Assembly (NCBI GenBank): GCA_026388985.1
Contig: JAPLIS010000002.1
Coordinates: forward strand, 1-64,000
DNA: 64,000 nt
Source of the DNA: Candidatus Babelota bacterium
GTDB taxonomy: Bacteria; Babelota; Babeliae; Babelales; Vermiphilaceae
Reading direction: 5' to 3'
In this document: one piece after another, positions 1-8,611 of the stretch
Position numbering within the stretch: the stretch's first letter is position 1
Layout: the number at the start of each line of letters is the position of its first letter
Notes under the pieces: model-generated
Told to the model about the DNA's origin: nothing
The model's database searches: none
Seen by the model: the letters and a program-made list of their open reading frames with translations, nothing else
Translations under genes and position numbers: made by a program

Positions 1-50
1 AAAGCGCAAGCAGAAAATAGACAGTAAGCAAGAAAAATAAATATATAAGT
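1..50 (+). repeat. Intergenic repeat module, first copy
   Basis: The first 45 bases closely match the sequences that follow the two ankyrin genes downstream (about 1197-1240 and 2723-2775). All three contain the core gtaagcaagaaaaataaa. The likely reading is that another copy of the same ankyrin gene ends just left of the window, so the genes at 69 and 1369 belong to a longer tandem array. Confidence 0.6.
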
Positions 51-68
51 AAATGGAAGGTTTAGAGT

Positions 69-1217
69 ATGAAAATAATCAAATATTTTAGTGTAGTTAC
101 TGCATTGGCTACTGCCTTAGGGCCAGTGGTGAATGTGCAAGCAGGCCCTGGACAGTCACGTCTAGCCGGTGATCTATGGGAGATGCAAAGAGAAGGACGC
201 GAGAAAGCTGCTCGATTACAGAGAGAAGAATACGATAAAGCTGCTCGATTACAGGCAGCAAATGAGGCACTGTTAATGGCGGCTGAAAGTGGAAATCTTA
301 CTGACGCAATTGAAGCGGTGGGTGCTGGAGCAAACGTTAATGTGGCTGGTCAAAGTGGACAGACCCCGTTATTAATAGCTAGCCACCAAGGGCATATCGA
401 CATAGCACGCTGGTTGCTTGGAGCTAACGCAGAAGTTGATAAGGCTACTCAAAATGCAGCGACCCCATTATTCATGGCTAGCCAAGAAGGTCATACTGAA
501 ATAGTAAAAATATTACTTAATGCTAAAGCAGAAATTGATACAGCTGATTGCGAGGGAGCAACCCCATTATTCATGGCTAGCCAAAACGGCCACACTGAAA
601 TAGTAAAAATATTACTTGGAGCTCAAGCAGAAGTCGAAAAAGCTAACCACAAAGGATGGACCCCATTATTACAAGCTAGCGGACAGGGGCATATCGATAT
701 AGTAAACATATTACTTGGAGCTAAAGCAGAAATTGATAAAGCTGATCGTCAGGGAGTGACCCCATTATTACTAGCTAGCCATCAAGGGCATACTGAAATA
801 GCAACAATGTTACTTGGCGCTAAAGCAGAAGTTGATAAAGCTAATCAACGTGGCGCGACCCCATTATTGCTAGCTAGCCAAGAAGGCCATGCTGAAACAG
901 CAAAAATACTCGTCTTTAATGGAGCAATATCATCTGGCCGTGAGTCTATAGCTATGAAAGCAATTATTGACCAAGTGCAAGAAGCGCGACGCACTGTTGC
1001 CAATCAAGATTGGTTATTGGAAGATGTGCCATTATCTGAGTTTTTACCAAAAGTTCTTGAAGACTTAGTTGGAGGCTATATAGATCCACTTGCAGGGGTA
1101 CATGATGAGCAATTACGCAGACTTATGAGAGAGCAGGTTGTAAAAAACAGAACGGATCGGCAGGCGCAAGAAAGTGCTGCAGCTGCGCAACTGCTAGAAA
1201 AGGCAAGAAGAAAATAG
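69..1217 (+). CDS. Exported ankyrin-repeat protein with a conserved C-terminal module
   Basis: The 382-residue protein begins with a signal peptide ending near VNVQA (about residue 25). A charged stretch contains a repeated AARLQ..EYDKAARLQ element. About seven 33-residue ankyrin repeats follow (residues 58-285), with the usual TPLxxASxxGHxEIxxxLL core. The C-terminal module (about 300-382, starting QDWLLEDVPLSEFLP and running through YIDPLAGVHDEQLRR) recurs almost unchanged in the ankyrin protein at 15899. An LP..VL..LV..YI spacing there loosely resembles F-box or PRANC boxes, which is only a suggestion. The start is ATG preceded by ggaagg, a 5' region shared with the next gene. A role in binding host proteins is inferred from the ankyrin fold and export signal. 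Confidence 0.85.
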   Translation: MKIIKYFSVVTALATALGPVVNVQAGPGQSRLAGDLWEMQREGREKAARLQREEYDKAARLQAANEALLMAAESGNLTDAIEAVGAGANVNVAGQSGQTPLLIASHQGHIDIARWLLGANAEVDKATQNAATPLFMASQEGHTEIVKILLNAKAEIDTADCEGATPLFMASQNGHTEIVKILLGAQAEVEKANHKGWTPLLQASGQGHIDIVNILLGAKAEIDKADRQGVTPLLLASHQGHTEIATMLLGAKAEVDKANQRGATPLLLASQEGHAETAKILVFNGAISSGRESIAMKAIIDQVQEARRTVANQDWLLEDVPLSEFLPKVLEDLVGGYIDPLAGVHDEQLRRLMREQVVKNRTDRQAQESAAAAQLLEKARRK

Positions 1218-1260
1218 GTAGTAAGCAAGAAAAATAAATAGACAAGACACGTAACATAAA

Positions 1261-1298
1261 GAACAGAGTTGGTGTAATAAAGTGCGCCAACTCTGTTC
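1261..1298. terminator. Stem-loop between tandem ankyrin genes
   Basis: gaacagagttgg and ccaactctgttc form a perfect 12-bp stem around a 14-base loop, extendable by a G-T pair and a G-C pair. It lies between the stop at 1217 and the next start at 1369. No strong T-run follows on the plus strand, so it may be a weak terminator or an RNA-stability hairpin. Confidence 0.5.
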
Positions 1299-1368
1299 GT
1301 ATAGTGTGAGCTATAAAAACAAATAATAGTACGAGTCATAAAAACAAAATAAATGGAAGGTTTAGAGT

Positions 1369-2724
1369 ATGAAAACTATCAAATATCTTATTGCCGTTAC
1401 TGCATTGGCTACTACTTTAGGGCCGGTCGTAAATGTGCATGCGGGCCCTGGACAGTCTCGTCTAGCAGAAGCTCGATTGCAGGAAGCGAATGAGGCACTG
1501 CTAGCAGCCGCTCGCAGTGGAAATTTGAATGGCGCAATTAAAGCGGTGGGTATTGGAGCAAACGTTAATGTGACTGATCAAGATGGCCAAACTTCGTTAT
1601 TTTTAGCTAGCCAAAATGGGCATGCTAAAATAGTGGCAATGTTACTTGAAGCAAAAGCAGAAGTTGATAAAGATAGGTATTATCATGGGCAGACCGCATT
1701 ATTAATGGCTAGCCAAAATGACCATACTGAAATAGTGGCAATGTTACTTGGAGCGAAAGCAGAAGTTGATAAGGCTCGTCGTCGAAGTGACGCGACCCCG
1801 TTATTATTAGCTAGCCAAAATGGCCATACTGAAATAGCAAGAATGCTAGTTGAGGCTAACGCAAAAATTGATAAGGCTAGTAAAGATGGAGTGACCCCGT
1901 TAGGAGTAGCTAGCAATAAAGGTTATACTGGAATAGTGGCAATGTTACTTGAAGCTCAAGCAGATGTTGATCAAGATAAGTATTATGGACAGACTTCATT
2001 ATTCATGGCTAGCAGAAATGGCCATACTGAAATAGTGGCAATGTTACTTGGAGCGAAAGCAGAAGTTGATAAGTCTCGTCGAAGTGACTCAACCCCATTA
2101 TTAATGGCTAGCCAAAATGGCCATACTGAAATAGCAAGAATGCTACTTGAGGCTAATGCAAAAGTTGATAAGGCTAGTAATTGTGGAGAGACCCCATTAA
2201 TAGGAGCTAGCCAAAATGGCCATACTGAAATAGCAACAATGTTACTTGAAGCCAAAGCAGAAGTTAATAAACCTGATCAATGTGACGCGACCCCATTGTT
2301 AATGGCTAGCCAAAATGGCCATACTGAAATAGCAATAATGTTACTTGGAGCAAAAGCAGAAGTTAATAAGGCTAATCACCGTGGAGAGAACCCGTTATCA
2401 TTGGCTATCAAAGAAGGCCATACTGAAACAGCAAAAATACTTGTCTTTAGTGGAGCAATACCATCTGGCCGTGAACCTAGAGAAATGCGACCAATTATTG
2501 AACAAGCGCAAGAAGCTCGCAAAGAATTACTACAAGCTGTCGCTGAACAAGAGCAATTAAAACGTGGTTTGAAAAGCTTACCCAGCTTTCCTGTTGCCGC
2601 CGTTCACGCATTATGCTGCGATTATGCTGCCCCTTACTGCCAAGATCCATTTTTGCAGCAGGTGGTTGATCTAGTAAGAATAAAACATGATCAAAAACCT
2701 GATGCTGTTTGTGTAGTGCAATAG
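1369..2724 (+). CDS. Exported ankyrin-repeat protein
   Basis: The 451-residue protein has a signal peptide nearly identical to that of the previous gene (ending near VNVHA) and about ten ankyrin repeats (residues 35-375). Repeats 3-5 and 6-8 form a duplicated three-repeat block: the DNA from about 1670 reappears about 300 bp later with codon-sized indels, including shared YY.GQT and RRSD insertions. The C-terminus differs from the neighbouring paralog: it lacks the WLLEDVP module and instead has a coiled stretch and a Cys-containing tail (HALCCDYAAPYCQDP). The start uses the same ggaagg 5' region as the gene at 69. Near-identical repeats make length changes by recombination likely. Function is unknown; binding to a host partner is inferred. 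Confidence 0.85.
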   Translation: MKTIKYLIAVTALATTLGPVVNVHAGPGQSRLAEARLQEANEALLAAARSGNLNGAIKAVGIGANVNVTDQDGQTSLFLASQNGHAKIVAMLLEAKAEVDKDRYYHGQTALLMASQNDHTEIVAMLLGAKAEVDKARRRSDATPLLLASQNGHTEIARMLVEANAKIDKASKDGVTPLGVASNKGYTGIVAMLLEAQADVDQDKYYGQTSLFMASRNGHTEIVAMLLGAKAEVDKSRRSDSTPLLMASQNGHTEIARMLLEANAKVDKASNCGETPLIGASQNGHTEIATMLLEAKAEVNKPDQCDATPLLMASQNGHTEIAIMLLGAKAEVNKANHRGENPLSLAIKEGHTETAKILVFSGAIPSGREPREMRPIIEQAQEARKELLQAVAEQEQLKRGLKSLPSFPVAAVHALCCDYAAPYCQDPFLQQVVDLVRIKHDQKPDAVCVVQ

Positions 2725-2945
2725 TAAAGCGCAACTAGAAAATAGATAGTAAGCAAGAAAAATAAACATACAAAACAAGTAACATATTCTTACCGCTAGG
2801 CTATTATCCTGCTATACTTAGTTATTCAGCCATGCTTATTAAATAGGTATTGTTTATGAGGGAATAGTTTTTTTATAGTAGATTTTTATATGTGATTATA
2901 GTTGCCTATTATATAGGTACTTAATTTTACTTAAATGGATAGCGT

Positions 2946-4043
2946 GTGAAAGTAGCAGTATTAGTGTCAGGTGGGGTTGATAGTTCAGTTGCTTTGCGGC
3001 TATTGCAGCAACAGGGTCATGACGTCACTGCTTTTTATCTTAAAATTTGGCTTGAAGATGAGTTAACCTATCTTGGTGAGTGCCCATGGGAAGAGGATCT
3101 TGCCTACGCGCGCGCTGTATGTGCCCAGGCTGGCGTACCGCTAGAAATAATCCCTCTGCAAAAAGAGTATCATGAGCAGGTTGTCAGTTATACCATTGCT
3201 TCGGTAAAGGGAGGTAGAACACCTAATCCTGATATGCTCTGCAATAAACGTATTAAGTTCGGTATGTTTTTTAAGGCTATTGATGATAGTTTTGAAAAAA
3301 TAGCTACGGGGCATTATGCTCAGGTGTTTGAAGATGAAGGACGTTTTTGCTTAAAGCGGGCGCCGGATCCCATCAAAGATCAGTCCTATTTTTTATCACA
3401 ATTAAGCCAAGAACAGTTAAAACGAATTCTTTTTCCGCTGGGGCATTTGCATAAAAGTGAAGTGCGTGACTTAGCTAATCAGTTTGATTTATGCAATAAA
3501 GACCGTAAAGACAGTCAAGGTATCTGTTTTTTGGGTAAATTAAAGTTTAAAGATTTTATTAAGCATTACCTGGGTGAGCGCTCAGGAGATATGATTGAAT
3601 TTGAAACACATACCGTTCTTGGTGAACATGGGGGTGCCTGGTTTTATACTATCGGCCAGCGTCAGGGGCTTGGCTTGGCAGGTGGACCATGGTATGTAAT
3701 TGCTAAAGATATGGCTCGCAATTGTGTCTATCTTTCGCGGCATTATTATGAACCCGATAAGCAGCGGGATACGTTTACTATTGAAGAATGTAATTGGATT
3801 TCTCAGGTGCCGATTAATGGACATGTGCAGGTTAAAATGCGACATGGGCCACAGTTGTGTGATGCGTGGATGGTGTTAAAAGACAACAATGAGGCTCATA
3901 TAACGTTGGCGCAACGTGACCAGGGAATTGCGGCCGGGCAGTTTGCGGTACTCTACGATGATAGTGGCATATGTATTGGTGGCGGAGTGATAAAACAGAA
4001 TAATATGGTTGATGATGAGCTGATGGGTGCACGTGAAGATTAA
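2946..4043 (+). CDS. mnmA: tRNA-specific 2-thiouridylase MnmA
   Basis: MnmA adds sulfur to U34 of the Lys, Glu and Gln tRNAs in the cytoplasm, using ATP and a persulfide relay. The 365-residue length is normal. The PP-loop motif SGGVDSS is at residues 8-14. The catalytic pair appears as C99 in TPNPDMLCN and C194 in GICFLG, and ATGHYAQ (about 120) is also typical. The start is GTG at 2946, the only one that keeps the complete PP-loop. The 3' end overlaps pgsA, so the two are probably cotranscribed. Confidence 0.95.
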   Translation: MKVAVLVSGGVDSSVALRLLQQQGHDVTAFYLKIWLEDELTYLGECPWEEDLAYARAVCAQAGVPLEIIPLQKEYHEQVVSYTIASVKGGRTPNPDMLCNKRIKFGMFFKAIDDSFEKIATGHYAQVFEDEGRFCLKRAPDPIKDQSYFLSQLSQEQLKRILFPLGHLHKSEVRDLANQFDLCNKDRKDSQGICFLGKLKFKDFIKHYLGERSGDMIEFETHTVLGEHGGAWFYTIGQRQGLGLAGGPWYVIAKDMARNCVYLSRHYYEPDKQRDTFTIEECNWISQVPINGHVQVKMRHGPQLCDAWMVLKDNNEAHITLAQRDQGIAAGQFAVLYDDSGICIGGGVIKQNNMVDDELMGARED

Positions 4044-4629
4044 TATCGATTTTTTTAAAAAATTACCGGCGCGTGAAAAAAAAATAACTATTTCGACCCT
4101 TTTTACGTTATTGCGTGTTTTTTTAACACCCTTTTTGGTATTATTTATGGTTAAAGGGTGGTGGGGCTTTGCCTTGTGGTGTTTTTTTATTGCCGCATTA
4201 ACTGATACGTGTGATGGGAGTTTGGCCCGATGGCGTAATGAACAAACATTATTGGGAGCTTGTTTAGATCCGGTTGCAGATAAAATAGTAATTGTAGCAT
4301 CTTTTTTTACGCTTGCTTGCATTAATAATCCCGTATTTGTGGTGCCCCGTTGGTTTGCGTTTTTAGTATTTATTAAAGAAGTAGCATTGTTAACAGGTGT
4401 TATATGCTTGTATATGCGGTATGGGTATATCAAGATAGAGCCCACTCGGTTTAGTAAAATGAGTACTGCTATACAAATGTGCTTTATAGGCTGGCTTTTT
4501 GCTTGTTATTTTTTTGATTGGATGCCTCTTAAAACATATGTGGTGATGTTGGGAGTGGTTATGGTGATGGTGTTGGGATCATTGGTGCAGTATGCCTATA
4601 TAGGTATGTTATTAAGAAAAAATAAATAA
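4027..4629 (+). CDS. pgsA: CDP-alcohol phosphatidyltransferase, probably PgsA
   Basis: The 200-residue membrane protein contains the complete family signature DG-x2-AR-x8-G-x3-D-x3-D, read as DGSLAR then G then D..AD near residues 62-85, followed by hydrophobic segments. The family transfers a phosphatidyl group from CDP-diacylglycerol to an alcohol. Glycerol-3-phosphate (phosphatidylglycerol synthesis) is the most likely acceptor from length and layout, but substrate cannot be read from the motif alone. GTG at 4027 or 4033 could serve as start; both overlap the end of mnmA, implying translational coupling. Confidence 0.85.
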   Translation: MHVKINIDFFKKLPAREKKITISTLFTLLRVFLTPFLVLFMVKGWWGFALWCFFIAALTDTCDGSLARWRNEQTLLGACLDPVADKIVIVASFFTLACINNPVFVVPRWFAFLVFIKEVALLTGVICLYMRYGYIKIEPTRFSKMSTAIQMCFIGWLFACYFFDWMPLKTYVVMLGVVMVMVLGSLVQYAYIGMLLRKNK

Positions 4630-4676
4630 AAAAAAGTATATAAAAAAAAAGAGTATATAAAAGGGGTGTGCTAGGC

Positions 4677-5087
4677 ATGAATATATACTATACAAAACAT
4701 ATAAAACACTATACAAAACATATAAAAAAAACGGTGCTTGTGTTGGCTCTTGGTTCTTTTTGTTGTATGGTTGCTAATCAATTTGTAGTCAAAAAACAGG
4801 AAAAGCCTAAAGAGCTCTCTCGTTCTAAAGTGCAAGAAGCATGCTGTTGCGACATAGCTGATATGCTTCATGAGTTGCCGTTACTATTAAAACAGGTGGC
4901 CACCATGCAAGAACTAGGTATGAAACATCTCTGTGGTTTTTTTCAGGGAGATAAAGCTGCTTTTATAGAATCGGCAGATAAGGAAAAGTTGCTTAAAATG
5001 CATAAGCAGGTTACTGAAATGTGCGCATACTTAAAAGAGATTAATAGCAAGCTGGCAGAACAGACAAAAAATGTACAGGCTCTTTAG
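4677..5087 (+). CDS. Small exported or membrane-anchored protein, unknown function
   Basis: The protein has 136 residues from ATG 4677, chosen because aagggg lies at a suitable distance; an in-frame GTG at 4668 is too close to that site. The N-terminus is positively charged and followed by one hydrophobic segment (TVLVLALGSFCCMVANQ), so a signal anchor or signal peptide is likely. The rest is helical and charged with a Cys pair (EACCCDIADML). The first codons contain a tandem duplication (YTKHIKHYTKHIKK). It lies between pgsA and ssb on the same strand. No family is recognised. Confidence 0.6.
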   Translation: MNIYYTKHIKHYTKHIKKTVLVLALGSFCCMVANQFVVKKQEKPKELSRSKVQEACCCDIADMLHELPLLLKQVATMQELGMKHLCGFFQGDKAAFIESADKEKLLKMHKQVTEMCAYLKEINSKLAEQTKNVQAL

Positions 5088-5209
5088 TAAAGAGTTAAAA
5101 AATGAATTTTTGCCGGATTTATCGGTATAATTTAGCAAACATCATTTTTCTGGTATGATGAAAAAGGTTAGTTTTTATATTTAATGTAATTTTATGAAAA
5201 GGATCTACA

Positions 5210-5815
5210 ATGGCTGGGTATAATCGCATTGTATTAGTGGGCAATCTTACCAGGGATCCCGATTACAAACAACTTTCATCAGGGCAACCTGTGTGTCGCC
5301 TTGGTTTGGCCACTAATCGTCAGTTTAAAAATCGCCAAACAGGCAACTTGGTACAAGAAGTGTGCTATATTGATGTTGATGTTTGGGGTGTGCAGGCGGA
5401 AAGTTGCCGTCAATATTTACAAAAAGGACGTTCAGTTTTAATAGAAGGTCGCTTAAAGCTTGATTCATGGGAAGATCAGGCGGGGCAATCGCGTTCAAAA
5501 CATTCTGTGGTTGCTGATCGTGTGGTGTTTTTGGGCTCAGGAGCAGGGGCTACTGATATCGAAGGCTTAGAAAATGCTGGTTATGAGCAATCATCAAGCA
5601 AAAAACAAGAACCGCAAAGTGCGCTAGAAAGAGATTTGTTGAGTCAGATTGATCAGATTAAAGGGCGTGCTGTTAAATCAGCTGAACCGGTTAGACGAGT
5701 AAGACCAGCTGAGCAATCAAGATCAGCTTCTCAAGCAGCAGCGCAAGAGCAGTTTGTTGGGGGCGAAATGAACTTTAAAGATGAGCCACCATTTGAAGAT
5801 GATTTGCCTTTTTAG
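5210..5815 (+). CDS. ssb: Single-stranded DNA-binding protein
   Basis: SSB coats single-stranded DNA during replication and repair. The OB fold occupies about residues 1-110 (start MAGYNRIVLVGNLTRDP, with VDVWG and GRSVLIEGRL strands). A low-complexity linker leads to the acidic tip EDDLPF at the very C-terminus, which docks replication and repair partners. The 201-residue length is slightly long because of the linker. An aaagga site precedes the ATG. A terminator follows. Confidence 0.95.
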   Translation: MAGYNRIVLVGNLTRDPDYKQLSSGQPVCRLGLATNRQFKNRQTGNLVQEVCYIDVDVWGVQAESCRQYLQKGRSVLIEGRLKLDSWEDQAGQSRSKHSVVADRVVFLGSGAGATDIEGLENAGYEQSSSKKQEPQSALERDLLSQIDQIKGRAVKSAEPVRRVRPAEQSRSASQAAAQEQFVGGEMNFKDEPPFEDDLPF

Positions 5816-5861
5816 TAACTGACATTTTTGAATAGTTATTACTATTAAAAGCAGTTTGGTA

Positions 5862-5897
5862 AAAGCAGTTTGGTTTTTCCAGGCTGCTTTTTTTATG
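5862..5897 (+). terminator. Rho-independent terminator after ssb
   Basis: aaagcagtttgg and the complementary arm ccaggctgcttt (with G-T pairs) enclose a T-rich loop and end in a run of seven or more T. The left arm is present as a direct duplication (aaaagcagtttggt twice, 5847-5874). Confidence 0.8.
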
Positions 5898-6009
5898 TGC
5901 TTTTCTTATGAATGTTGCGAATATTATTGACTATAAGAAAATAAATATGCAATAGTTACTATAATTAGATACGAGTAAGATAACCGTTTTTAAAGATAGG
6001 GGGTTAGCA

Positions 6010-6564
6010 ATGAATAGGCATAAGATAGGTAAGATAGGTATTGTAGGTTTTTGGTGTATCAGTTTAGTGTATGCTCATGACGTGTGTGCCCAATTAGTAC
6101 ACAAAACAATGATACTTTCATTTGATAGTCCTGTGCAAGATACATGGTTTAAAAAGGCAGTTGATGCATCTATGTATATGTGGGGAGATATGCGTGCGAT
6201 GATCAGAGATGAGAGTGCTCTAGATGTTGGTGGCTCTTTGTATGTTGCATTAGATGCGATGGTGGGGCGGTTGGCATATGCAGATTTTTGCCTTGAGCGG
6301 TTAGATCAGGACAATCGTGAATTGTATGGGCAAGATGTTCTCTACCTGACCCGTATACTGGAAAAAATTGCATCAGAATGTGAGCTGTTAAGGGACAAAG
6401 TACTTACGGCGGATCACCATCACAATACTGATCATGCTGATAGCGATCGTATTGCATGTATGCAGCATATGTTGGCACGAGTGCGTAGTACGCTCGCATT
6501 AAAAAGTGATATATACTTGCGTACATCAGGAGATACTGCTGTGCGACCAAGCGGGCTATTATAG
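6010..6564 (+). CDS. Small exported protein, unknown function
   Basis: The 184-residue protein has a signal peptide (MNRHKIGKIGIVGFWCISLV, cleavage probably near AHDVCA) and a helical mature part with many acidic residues. A good agggggtt site precedes the ATG. No known domain is recognised. Its stop codon overlaps the stop of the convergent gene on the minus strand by six bases, leaving no room for a terminator between them. Confidence 0.65.
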   Translation: MNRHKIGKIGIVGFWCISLVYAHDVCAQLVHKTMILSFDSPVQDTWFKKAVDASMYMWGDMRAMIRDESALDVGGSLYVALDAMVGRLAYADFCLERLDQDNRELYGQDVLYLTRILEKIASECELLRDKVLTADHHHNTDHADSDRIACMQHMLARVRSTLALKSDIYLRTSGDTAVRPSGLL

Positions 6565-7830
6565 TGCTATTTCCAATCCAAAAGATACATTTTCTAAAGA
6601 TGATTTAAATATACGCTTGCCGCTTACGGGAATATTGGCAAAAAAGCCTAATCGCGGCCCACATACATGATTTTCTTTGGTAAAATCATATTCTATGAAT
6701 ATATGTATGGTATGCATACGCCAGCTTTGAAGTTCTGGATCACTATTAACGACGAAAGAATCAAAGATGCTAGGATCTGCTGGAACAATATGATCAGCAT
6801 TTTTGTGTGCATATGAGTAACCGGTAAGCAGAGAAAGACGACGACAAAGATGGTCTGCTTTGATATAAGTGCCACTTATCCATAGGGTGCCTGCATCAAC
6901 AGTAGCGCATCCATGAGCAAGCTTAATAAGACCACTTTGGCGCATGGCAGTTTTCATTCTGAGGTCATAGGATCTTTTAAAAAAAGGTAATACCTCAAGA
7001 TGGGCGCCGATAGATAACCATTCATAGCACCCAATAGCAGCATCTGCTGAAAGGGGGATACCCCAGTGTTTATTATAGCCATAGGGAAGGGAAAAGAGTT
7101 CATGTTGGTTTTTTGCTTTACCTGTAGGCACCAGCACGCCCCCTTTGAGGGTAACATCTACAAAGTCAAGGACTCTAGTGTCTTGATAATTCAGGGCCCA
7201 TCCTAGCATGATGCTTACATCGCCAGCATGGGTACCATTAAGCGGCTTTTGCGATAGAGTGTATCGTGATAGTATCTGCTCAAAAGAGTTTAAAAAGGCA
7301 ACCCATTCAGGTGTGTTTTTATTAAAAGAACCTTCTTGAGGAGTTAAATCAGTCATGCATAAGGGCTCTAATTGTAACTTTCTGATGGGTACATGGGCTT
7401 GTATAAACAGGCCGTGATTAAGATTGTGCGTATACGTAGCGTTAAGCTCTATGGTGCTAAAGGTGCCATCAAAAGAGAGGGTTCCTTCATTGCCAGTGGC
7501 AGGAAGTTGTGTTAGGTCTTGAATAATCTGGTCTAAAGGATGTGCAGCGTCTTTAAGGGGTACATGTACGCCCAGTTGATGCATGTTGTAGGGGCCATAT
7601 ATATTTAATACATTCACCTTTTGCCCGTATTTGTTAAAACCGGTACTTGTACGTCCGCCACCAGCTTCAATATCGAATGAAATAAGGCCCGGTTTTTCAA
7701 ATCGTGGTTCGGCAAAAAAACGGGTTGCGCGATAAAAGTGGGCATTGTCAAGAGCTTCAAGATTAAGAGACCCTAGGGTTACTAAGATTAAAGCTTTATA
7801 TATAAAGCAGTATTTTTTGTTATTCTTCAC
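6559..7830 (-). CDS. Exported beta-barrel-like outer-membrane protein
   Basis: The 423-residue protein has a signal peptide (cleavage near LNLEA, about residue 27). Alternating hydrophobic strands are rich in Gly and aromatic residues, as in outer-membrane barrels, and the last residues (FGLEIAL) end a strand. Segments such as GDVSIMLGWALN and GGVLVPTGKAKN match the layout of the larger barrel paralogs at 46618, 53756 and 55883 (mid-protein GW strand followed by a PTG/PAG turn), so it is probably a distant member of that family. Its job (porin, adhesin or structural) cannot be told. Confidence 0.6.
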   Translation of the reverse strand: MKNNKKYCFIYKALILVTLGSLNLEALDNAHFYRATRFFAEPRFEKPGLISFDIEAGGGRTSTGFNKYGQKVNVLNIYGPYNMHQLGVHVPLKDAAHPLDQIIQDLTQLPATGNEGTLSFDGTFSTIELNATYTHNLNHGLFIQAHVPIRKLQLEPLCMTDLTPQEGSFNKNTPEWVAFLNSFEQILSRYTLSQKPLNGTHAGDVSIMLGWALNYQDTRVLDFVDVTLKGGVLVPTGKAKNQHELFSLPYGYNKHWGIPLSADAAIGCYEWLSIGAHLEVLPFFKRSYDLRMKTAMRQSGLIKLAHGCATVDAGTLWISGTYIKADHLCRRLSLLTGYSYAHKNADHIVPADPSIFDSFVVNSDPELQSWRMHTIHIFIEYDFTKENHVCGPRLGFFANIPVSGKRIFKSSLENVSFGLEIAL

Positions 7831-7918
7831 CGTGTTATTCCTTTATTGCCGATTATTTGAGTAATGGTATACTAATTAGTGAGATATATAAGTGTATATT
7901 AATGTAGGGTATTATAGC

Positions 7919-8488
7919 ATGTGTAACGAAAAAAAAATAAAAAAAGAGTGTTGTTCTGGTCACGAAAATCAATATGATTTTGTGGATAGAAACCAAGAGC
8001 AAGAAGATACGCAAGATGTAGAATGTGATGTAGATGGTGATGATCACGCAATAGATGACTGCTGCCAAGAACTGATTGATGCAAAAGACAAGTACACTCA
8101 TTTATTGGCTGATATGCAAAATTTTAGACAACGTGTAGATAAAGAGCGTGTACAGTGGTCAACAGCTGCACAAGTAGATATCCTTAAAAAATTATTACCT
8201 ATTGTTGATAATTTTGATAGAGCTGTACAAGAAGTTGCTAAATCAGGCATCGATAATCAATCGGTTGCTGGTTTTATCATGATTCATAAAGCATTGCTTA
8301 AAATGTTAGCATCTACTGGTGTTGAGCCAATTGCCGATATTTCTACGTTTAATCCTGAAAAGCATGAAGCAATTGTTCAAGTTGATTCGGCTAAGCATTC
8401 TTCAGGAGCTATTGTTGATGTGTTAGAAAATGGTTATATGTTCAAGCAAGAAGTAATTCGGCCAGCAAAAGTAAGTGTTGCTCGGTAA
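7919..8488 (+). CDS. grpE: Nucleotide exchange factor GrpE
   Basis: GrpE releases ADP from DnaK in the cytoplasmic chaperone cycle. The protein has 189 residues from ATG 7919 (tagggt site about 10 bases upstream; an earlier in-frame GTG at 7892 is less likely). It has an acidic, Cys-containing N-terminus, the long coiled-coil dimer helix (DKYTHLLADMQNFRQRVDKE, about residues 60-80) and the C-terminal beta domain with GY..KQEVIRPAKVSV. No dnaK or dnaJ is adjacent and no CIRCE element is visible upstream. It is divergent from the barrel gene at 7830 and ends at a strong terminator. Confidence 0.93.
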   Translation: MCNEKKIKKECCSGHENQYDFVDRNQEQEDTQDVECDVDGDDHAIDDCCQELIDAKDKYTHLLADMQNFRQRVDKERVQWSTAAQVDILKKLLPIVDNFDRAVQEVAKSGIDNQSVAGFIMIHKALLKMLASTGVEPIADISTFNPEKHEAIVQVDSAKHSSGAIVDVLENGYMFKQEVIRPAKVSVAR

Positions 8489-8544
8489 TTAATTTTTTGT
8501 AAGATTAAGATATTTATAAGATATTTTTTTATAATATATTGTTT

Positions 8545-8586
8545 TTAATAAAAGATCCCTGCCAAGAGGCAGGGATCTTTTATTAA
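8545..8586. terminator. Bidirectional terminator between grpE and the ankyrin gene
   Basis: Perfect 19-bp stem: ttaataaaagatccctgcc pairs with ggcagggatcttttattaa around the loop aaga. T-rich ends on both strands fit two-way termination of convergent genes. Confidence 0.92.
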
Positions 8587-8611
8587 ATGGTTACTTTTGT
8601 TTCTTGTATGA

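Noticed and set aside
1683-2255. Antisense frames inside the ankyrin gene (repeats of ASTSILAISVWPFWLA)
   Set aside because: They are the reverse translation of the ankyrin repeat DNA; periodicity comes from the sense gene.
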